Source of the DNA: Manduca sexta
Lineage: Eukaryota; Arthropoda; Insecta; Lepidoptera; Sphingidae
Reading direction: 5' to 3'
Assembly (NCBI RefSeq): GCF_014839805.1
Contig: NC_051126.1
Coordinates: 9,060,609 to 9,124,608 of the forward strand
Length of the DNA: 64,000 nt
The notes under the pieces are model-generated. The model ran no database searches and was not told the origin of the DNA. It was given only the letters and a program-made list of their open reading frames with translations. The translations under genes and the position numbers were made by a program. The number at the start of each line of letters is the position of its first letter. The first letter of the stretch is position 1. Below are positions 57,213-64,000 of this stretch, piece by piece.

Positions 57213-60200
57213 ATATATATTTTACAAACGATTTCATTACCCACACTATGTTTAGATTTAATTTTACCGCTCAGTGACCACCTGTCATTACAAATACATT
57301 AGAAATTATGTATTTAACACGAATTAACACGGTAGCTATTAACATAATCGTTTATCACGATTTATTTACAAAAATCATAGAGCCCGCTATATTAAAATCA
57401 TGCATAATTGCTGGTCAAAAGCGATATTTAGAGAGCAAACATTCTTCTAGCTTATAATTATCAACTTCTACATGTGCATTTTGCTCCCCAACTATAGAGC
57501 TTAAGCGTTAATTTCAAACTATGCTTTGAATTTCTTTACTACTAGAATGTCATTTACTTTAACCTCATTTACATAGCCTGGGGGATCTTATTACTTGTAG
57601 AGCTAGGAAAAATACTTTTTTCTGCATCGCTGCTAACTTAGTTTAAAATTAAACTTAAATTTAGAGAAAATCAACGTCGTATAACATAACAAAATGTTTC
57701 TTTGATGCGATAAGGATTCATTTGTTGAGTTTGAGCGCTTGTAATATTGAATCGAATATTAAAACCGAGATTTATATTATTATTACTCGAGACCAATCGC
57801 ATGATTTATTTTTTTATATTTTTTCACAAACAAAATAATTTTGGTTTAAGAACAATTTATGAAAGTTTAATCAGTGGCTGAGGCCAGCTGTCAGCCATAC
57901 AAAGTCATATCTTTTAGTACGTACAGAGTTTTCAAAGCGCCTTCTTGTCGTTATTATAAATATTTATCCGGGCCATCGGATGTCGTAACTGGTCTCCTAG
58001 TACATTCCGCTTGCCGCGGCATGCATACTCAACTGTGTAAAAAATATATACCCGTGTTCTTATTTTTTTGCGCACAAATCTGATTCATTAGTTCCTACGA
58101 CATGAAAATTAATTCTCTGTCTCTTATGTTTGGATATTTCTGCAAAAACTATCAGAAGTAATTCAATTGAATGATGTTCATATTATTTATATTTACATAA
58201 TCACAAATTTGATTGTTTATAAAGATTGTGAGATTAATTAGCAGTATTTTGATTATAGTAAATAATTACTTATGATAAATGACGTGGAGATGGCCTTTAG
58301 CCCTGTGCCGCAAGTAATAAACACCCACATTAAGGCTCAGCCATTGTCGGCGCCCTGCTGTGTACAAAACACCGGCTAATGGGAGATGATATTATCTTAA
58401 TATGCTATATTTTTAACATACAAGTATTTAACGTCAGTTTCTCTCGTTTGTAAGTCCTATTTGCACATAAATGTTTTAATGGTATACAGTACATCGTAAA
58501 TCATTCAATTTTAATCAGTATACTATACAGATATATTTTTTGCACTAACAGCTCGTATTAATATATTTTTCCGGAATAAAGTATCATTCAAGAAAAATAT
58601 ATTCAAAAGTATCATTTATCTTTTTTCCGATAAAAAACTAACATGTAGGCTAAACTAGGACTTTGTTTATGTATGTGCTAAATTCCAAGTCATTATACAG
58701 TATAAGTATTCACTTCTAAACAACATTCTGTTAATCTTCACAACTTGAAGTATTATTAACCTAGAGTAATATAGATTCGCACTCCGTATCAGGTTTAATC
58801 ATGTTGGTTAAACAGGACATTTCGATCTATTACCGAGAAACCCATAATCTGAATTCAGGTCTAATAATCCTGGATTAAGTCCATTAGAGCTTACGTATGG
58901 GAAAACCAGTTATACGACATACAAAATTACATGTAAACCATTTCCATATTATTATTAGGCAGCCTAAATTAATCTTTTATTGAATACAACGAAACAGGCA
59001 TGTTAAAAAAAATATGGAAAGATATAAAGTCTCTCAGTATTCACGTAGAAAGTGGAAATGACTACTAGAACATAATTTAACTAATACAGCTTCTTTTTGT
59101 TGAATGGTCATATTAAATTATGAGTTGTGATTGTCGTGCAATCGAAAATATCAACAATAGTCGTATGGCAAGTCAAAAGCCCTGTGGGTGGTTTAAAAAT
59201 GCAGGCCTAGCTCGCAACTACATGAAATAAATTAATGATTGAGCAGCACGGCTTCAGCTCCCCTGTATTTTATGAGACAGAATTTGAGGCACGGTCCACC
59301 ACACCTAGCCTATATTGCAACATTTAAATACAAACTAAATAATTGCCAAATAGTAGATATTCATAGTTAAGATTTTATAGAAAGATTTGTAGTCTTAAAT
59401 ATTATGTCTCGTAAGATCCTAGATGGATTAAATTTACTTGAAAGGAGGATACATATTACAAAAATGTTTTTTTTTTATTTATAGAAGTCACGCGAAATGT
59501 CAGATTAATAAGTAGAGACAATAAGCTGGCTTCGTGTCACATCCTAGGATTATAAAAAGCTAAGCGACTTCTATAATACACTTGGTCTATATATTCGGAA
59601 ATATGTGCTTGAGCTGGTGTCTTGTTAGTTTAATGAATATGCTTAAATAAACATTTCATTCATGCGTACAATACGAATAACGAAACACAAATCAGAGCCC
59701 ATATTAATACCGTTAAATATTTATAGCGCCGTACAATCGACAGAGTTATGTTTCATCATTAATTTTATTGTAACGCAATTGACTTGAATGGCGTATGACG
59801 ATCGGCGCCATGATGTTTTTTTGTCTGTGCAAAGTGTTGACGTGTTCTGCACCTGCGCGGATGTTGCCAGGTTATCCATCATAAAATGATCTATAGTGTA
59901 TTCGCTTACACCTATCCGCTGTCAATAACTTTTCGAAATAAAGAAAATAAAATAGAAACGTCGCAAACTAAGATTCTGACGTTATAATGTCGGGTATGAT
60001 GTGAATTTGCAGTTTAAGTGGAGTTATACTGACGATATTTCTGTAAAAAAATCTTCAATATACTTTTTCATGAAATGAACTTGTCTCACCTACCTCATGG
60101 GAAGTTATGCTTATACCATAATTATTAACTATAAAATATACATGAAGTCGGTTAAATTTTTTGGTTACGAGTTATGTGCATAAATAATCCTTCGGTATAT

Positions 60201-60264
60201 CCCCAAGTAGTAAAAGCTAATAACCGATTTTAGCATTTATACACTAACCAAGCATTTATAGGTT
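57213..60264. other. 3 kb AT-rich DNA, no gene seen
   Basis: A plus frame at 57,874-58,083 has no recognisable domain. GC-richer patches lie at 58,295-58,390 and 59,800-59,880. An inverted repeat AATATATTTTTC/GAAAAATATATT (58,560-58,571 and 58,592-58,603) is purely AT-driven. Confidence 0.5.
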
Positions 60265-60409
60265 TAAAGAATTTTATTCTCAAAAAAGACAATATAAGTC
60301 GCTTACATGAGAATGCTTGCTAATTACTTAGGAGTAGATACAATATTGATCGGTATTCGCACAAAGATGCTCTTCCAACACAATCATCGTATTATTGGTA
60401 TTGAAAACA
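60265..60409 (-). mobile_element. 3' untranslated end of a non-LTR retrotransposon
   Basis: Downstream of the reverse-transcriptase stop codon, in the minus sense, the sequence runs to GAGAATAAAATTCTTTAAAC (complement near 60,265-60,284). That looks like the polyadenylation-signal-bearing end of a LINE. The assignment depends on the neighbouring coding remnant. Confidence 0.5.
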
Positions 60410-60757
60410 TTAGTATTTGTCTATCACATATTGAGCAAGTTTTACTTTGAATGTGTTGAAATAGTTTACATTTTTTATACTTGACGGTATTTTGTTATAA
60501 GTTTGTGCACCTTCATAAGTAAACATTTTTTTTCCATAATTTGTTCTTGTTTTGGGTAGAACTAAAAAACTAGCGCGGCGCGAACTTCGTTGGGATATTT
60601 GCTTGAGGCGTGTGAAGGATAGGTTAGTATGGAGAGCGTCGCTTAATATTTTTCTAACAAGAATACAAGTATTGTAAATATATAATTGTTTTATGTTCAT
60701 TAATTTTGTTTCGCTGTAGATTTTGGCAGTGGGTGTTAAATATATTTATACACTAAT
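60410..60757 (-). pseudogene. C-terminal end of a non-LTR retrotransposon reverse transcriptase
   Basis: The minus-strand reading frame keeps the typical C-terminal signature of LINE (CR1/Jockey-like) polyproteins. A 'KIYSETKLMNIKQLYIYNT' block is followed by LPKTRTNYGKK, FTYEGAQTYNKIPSSI and a final KVKLAQYVIDKY before the stop. The family motif is roughly R-T-x-Y-G-K-x-x-F-x-Y-x-G-x-x-x-W/Y-N-x-L/I-P. The internal methionine start is not meaningful, since the frame continues upstream to a TAA near 60,755. All catalytic reverse transcriptase and endonuclease parts are missing, so it is a 5'-truncated, dead copy. Sense is minus, with the 3' UTR to the left. Confidence 0.85.
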
Positions 60758-61819
60758 CTGCAATGGTTAAGCGTGATGGATAATGGAGCCTAGAAGGCTC
60801 CTTATCGTAACCTTAAGATTCCCGAGAAACGCATGCAAGCCGACTTAGTCGATCTCAGGTCGTAGCAAATAGTAAGAAAAGACACTTTTTGTCACTGAAT
60901 TAAATTAGATATATTTATGAATAATGAATAACTATTAATTAAAGTTGCTATAATGAAACGAATACAAAATATTTACAATCAGTAAATGTCAACCATCTCA
61001 TGAATTATGCAAAATTCTAAAGAATTATAACGTCGCCAATAAGTTCGTCTAAACTTTGTTAACAGTCCCATGAACAACGTGGAGGAAGATTTAACTCAAT
61101 TGGCTAAGAATGCGGGGTATGCAAGTAGCCTTTCACATTCATTCCTACTTAAGAATTTATTTAAGTATTTCAAACTGATGGATTCTGCTTCGGTCAAATA
61201 AGTTTGTATGGAAAACACATTACAGCTGAGACTTTGGTATTATGTTTAAAGTCAGCATGAGAAAACTGTATGCGGGATCATTTTGACATTGCATTAGGTA
61301 CTAAATGAAACCACGTTCTTATCTTTTTGAAAATAACACTTTACAATAAGTTACTCGAACCGTATGTGAAAAATTAAATATGTAGCTTTCGAACAAAATA
61401 AATATCAATAAAAAAAATTCTTACCACTCCTATTCGGTAGAAAGTTCGTTGCAGATGAAACGTCACACTTCCAGTCAGAAATACAGTCATACAAACACCA
61501 TATTTCCTAAATTTGCTCAGTATTTTTGGTAAAAATATTAATTATTCATGGATGATTTTTGTCACAATGTTAGCGAAAATAAGGACGAGTATGTGGTGTC
61601 ATGTATTAATATAATGTCCAAATTATCCCGTTAAAAATATTAAATTAAGCTTACTAATACCGTATGGAATTGAACATCCGCAAGGGGAAAATAGTACATT
61701 AAATACAATACGTGATGTTTTACAAATTATTGCGCGTTTTGTCAATAAGAATAACTTTTGATATATAAATAGTAACACACCTAAATCACACCTGCGATAT
61801 TACTGCATTGGTTTCCTGC
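60758..61819. other. Unique DNA, possible decayed LINE upstream part
   Basis: Directly upstream (minus sense) of the coding remnant, the stretch to about 60,870 may be further LINE sequence broken by stops and shifts. I could not recognise a conserved block. The rest is AT-rich with nothing seen. Confidence 0.4.
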
Positions 61820-62033
61820 AGAAACTATAATAAAAAAAATAAAAATAATATCAGCCCTGTATTATATACTTGCCTACTGCTGAGCACGGGCCTCCTCTAC
61901 GCTGGCCTAGTGCGGATTGGTAGACTTCACACACCTTCGAAATTCCTATAGAGAAATTCTCAGATGTGCAGGTTTCCTCACGATGTTTTCCTTCACCGTC
62001 AAAGCGAACGATAAATTCACAAAGAAACTATAA
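61820..62033 (-). mobile_element. 5'-truncated SINE with 11-bp TSD
   Basis: This is the same SINE as at 56,885, but only its tail-side two-thirds are present. The A and B boxes are missing because the copy stops at ATAAATTCACAAAG. The target-site duplication AGAAACTATAA flanks it exactly (61,820-61,830 and 62,023-62,033). About 34 bases are deleted between CTCCTCTAC and GCTGGCCTAG (near 61,900) relative to the full copy. The A-rich AATAAAAATAATAT tail is at 61,835-61,850. It could not be transcribed from its own promoter as it stands. Confidence 0.9.
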
Positions 62034-63045
62034 CAAATTAAAACACCTACTAAAAACGCCAATGCATTCACTACTTAGCATGTCTCGTACTCTCTGTTAG
62101 CTGATAGTGTCAAAGATACTAATGTGTAGGCGCCACATGCGGTCTCATTTGAATGGCAAATTTCGTAAAGTAAATAGTGTGTGAGCTTGCACTAATCGAG
62201 TGTCTAGGGAAATTGGACAGCATCCAGCCGTTCCGGTAGGATTTGACAGCTGTTAGAAATTGCAAAACTACGCTCAGGAACTTTGTACACATTTGTAATT
62301 GGTTAACGGATAGAAGTGGAAGCTATTTGACGGAGAGCAATCTATAATATTCTGGAAAGTTAGGAAATTATTAGAAGAGAATTAGCCAAAAAATATTGTA
62401 TATAAAAACCAATTTGTGGTAATTCGTTAGTGATTAAATAGCCCAAGAGCTATTGTCCCTCCCAGGCACTTAAACCAATTAATATAATATTACTAGGCGG
62501 TTAGGGTCGTATTATTACTGCATTTGGCTCGTTCCCAGACAAACCAAGAGGCATTGTTACAGGCTTTTCGTTTTTTCCCTCTTACAATACAGAGCAATGA
62601 CCAGATACAATGATAAAATACATATTAACAGTCATAAAGTATTTAAAGAAAATAGAAGAAATTTATATATTACCATTGTTTTTTTTGTGTTGGTCATTGG
62701 AACTAAAATTATAGTTTTACAGTACGTGAAAGGTAGTCAAAAATAAAATGTACATATGTACTACTAACAATAATCCTCGTCAATTAAACATTTAAATGAA
62801 AATTAAAAACTAGGAACTCCACAGTAATACACATAAAACATAAAATTATTAAATTTTGGACGTCCGCATCTGTGCGTTTTATGAATGCTCTATTTGCATT
62901 ATAACTTTGCCTGCAGCCCGCCGCCATCGGAACCACGTTATCGATTCCCTTACATTCCCAACTAAAACACGCGTCATCAATTATTATGACAGCTAATTTT
63001 AGTACACACTTTATGTAAAGTTTAATATTAACGGTTAACCTTCGT
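62034..63045. other. AT-rich DNA, nothing seen
   Basis: No gene or repeat was recognised. Confidence 0.5.
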
Positions 63046-63185
63046 CAGTTTGTCAGTTGTCATGCACGGGCAGTTTGCGCGGACGTCAGTCACGACTGGC
63101 AACCCCGGTTATTAATATCCCACCTCGTTAGTAAATTCTTATCTTCTCGTTAATGGCAACACTGGCGATTTACATAGCTGTTGAT
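63046..63185. promoter_or_regulatory. GC-richer island with GGCAAC words
   Basis: GGCAACCCC at 63,098-63,106 and GGCAACACTGG near 63,155-63,165 lie in a patch that also has GTTTGCGCGGACGTCAGTCACGAC. These resemble but do not exactly match the AGGGTTGCC motif of 884, 36,066, 36,274 and 37,792. A regulatory role is inferred from composition and motif only. Confidence 0.3.
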
Positions 63186-64000
63186 AGTTGTATGAGTTTG
63201 CAAGTCAAAGAAAATATGGAAATATGGCTATAAACTACCATAGACTTGTTTAATGGGCGTAGGAGACGTGTTTTGTCTGCAAAAAATATTTTAAATAAAT
63301 TTCCTATAAAACACAATAACTACTACACGAAAATAATTTAATTTTACATATTTATTAAGGCTGGTATACTCAAAGACAGAAAGAAGTTAACTGATTTAAT
63401 TCAACGTACGTGTATTTTTAAACTTCATGATAGTTATTCATAATATTTTAAGTTTGGCCCGAGACAATAATATTTAAGTTTTGCATTGAATGAAGATCAA
63501 TACGTTTTTATACTATCAGCATAACATACAACTCTTAGAAATCTTACTATAGTCCAATAGCTCAATAAATACTTATTGGGAGCTGCTGTAAAAGACTTAA
63601 GGAAAATCAACGAAGTAAAACACAGAATCTTATTACACGTTCTTTGACATCAGATTACTTAAACAGCGGTGAGAACATCGGTTGGGTTAAAACTGAATGA
63701 CAAGTGTTGTTAGCACCTTCTTAAGGCTCGAGCGAAAAAAATCATGTCTCTGGCAAAGGATAAAATGCGTTAGAGATGAGCGCTAACAAGTAATACTCAT
63801 TTCATAAGCCGTAGTGGCGAGTCAATAAAAACCAACCCTACTCCTTACACATTATGCCTCATATCTCCGATTGTTATCGTGACAATCTCGCGATCGTATC
63901 TCTTGAATAAATCAACGAGGGCGGTATGCAGCGATTGCGCACTGGTAATATACGAACTTCGCAAAACCTTATTCACTATTCCTTTCTATTGAGCGAGGTA
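63186..64000. other. AT-rich DNA to window end, nothing seen
   Basis: No gene, RNA gene or repeat was recognised up to the window edge. Confidence 0.5.

Noticed and set aside
58560..58603. 12-bp inverted repeat with a 20-base spacer
   Set aside because: The arms are almost pure A/T, where such matches arise readily by chance.
1..64000. CRISPR array, prophage, operon or other prokaryotic system
   Set aside because: There are no regularly spaced repeats, no ribosome-binding-site/gene pattern and no dense coding, and the repeats are lepidopteran in type.
1..64000. Known insect microRNAs
   Set aside because: Looking by eye for common ones such as let-7, bantam, miR-1, miR-10, iab-4 and miR-184 gave no match. 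A covariance-model search would be needed to exclude others.

Overview
This window looks like non-coding nuclear DNA from a moth or butterfly (Lepidoptera). It is roughly two-thirds A+T by eye, and no convincing host protein-coding gene, tRNA gene or rRNA gene can be seen on either strand. The lepidopteran assignment rests on its repeats. These include a tRNA-derived SINE with an (ATT)n tail, a second SINE group whose 3' region carries a 'cccttcgggg' core, LINE-type 3' tails carrying 'gatggtaagcgatacgaccg', an 'accggacaagtgc ... ggtacagaacccc' element, and many short decayed elements with a 'gcccgcggcttcgcccgcg'-like core. I recognise these from general knowledge of lepidopteran genomes; no database search was run, so family names are left open. 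The stretch is best read as a long intergenic region or the inside of a very large intron.

Layout. 1-5.4 kb: mostly unique AT-rich DNA, with a GC-rich island holding an NRF-1-like palindrome (near 1.5 kb), a 20-bp-arm hairpin joined to a SINE-like remnant (2.2-2.5 kb) and two SINE remnants (4.5-4.7 and 5.4-5.5 kb). 5.6-15.5 kb: the repeat-rich part, with a SINE insertion flanked by a perfect 15-bp target-site duplication, five fragments of one LINE-tail family on both strands, an RNA-pairing hairpin near 9.25 kb, and a SINE joined to a second LINE tail at 15.1-15.5 kb. 15.5-33 kb: mostly unique DNA with a 35-bp-arm palindrome (19.3 kb), scattered decayed elements and an NRF-1-like site (22.6 kb). 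33-47 kb: few repeats but several GC-richer islands that are candidate regulatory elements, one of which (44.65-44.88 kb) contains a near-perfect RFX X-box. 47-64 kb: a roughly 470-bp retroelement tail, more decayed elements, a full SINE (56.9 kb), the C-terminal coding end of a non-LTR retrotransposon reverse transcriptase on the minus strand (60.3-60.8 kb), and a truncated SINE with an 11-bp target-site duplication (61.8 kb).

The only recognisable coding sequence is the retrotransposon remnant at 60,410-60,757. The other short open frames have no recognisable domain, and their lengths, at most 122 codons, are about what chance gives in 64 kb of AT-rich DNA. I found no operon-like, CRISPR, toxin-antitoxin or other novel protein system. 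The most interesting signals are non-coding: three NRF-1/EWG-type palindromes, four exact copies of AGGGTTGCC, the X-box island, and several perfect inverted repeats, some next to mobile-element copies.
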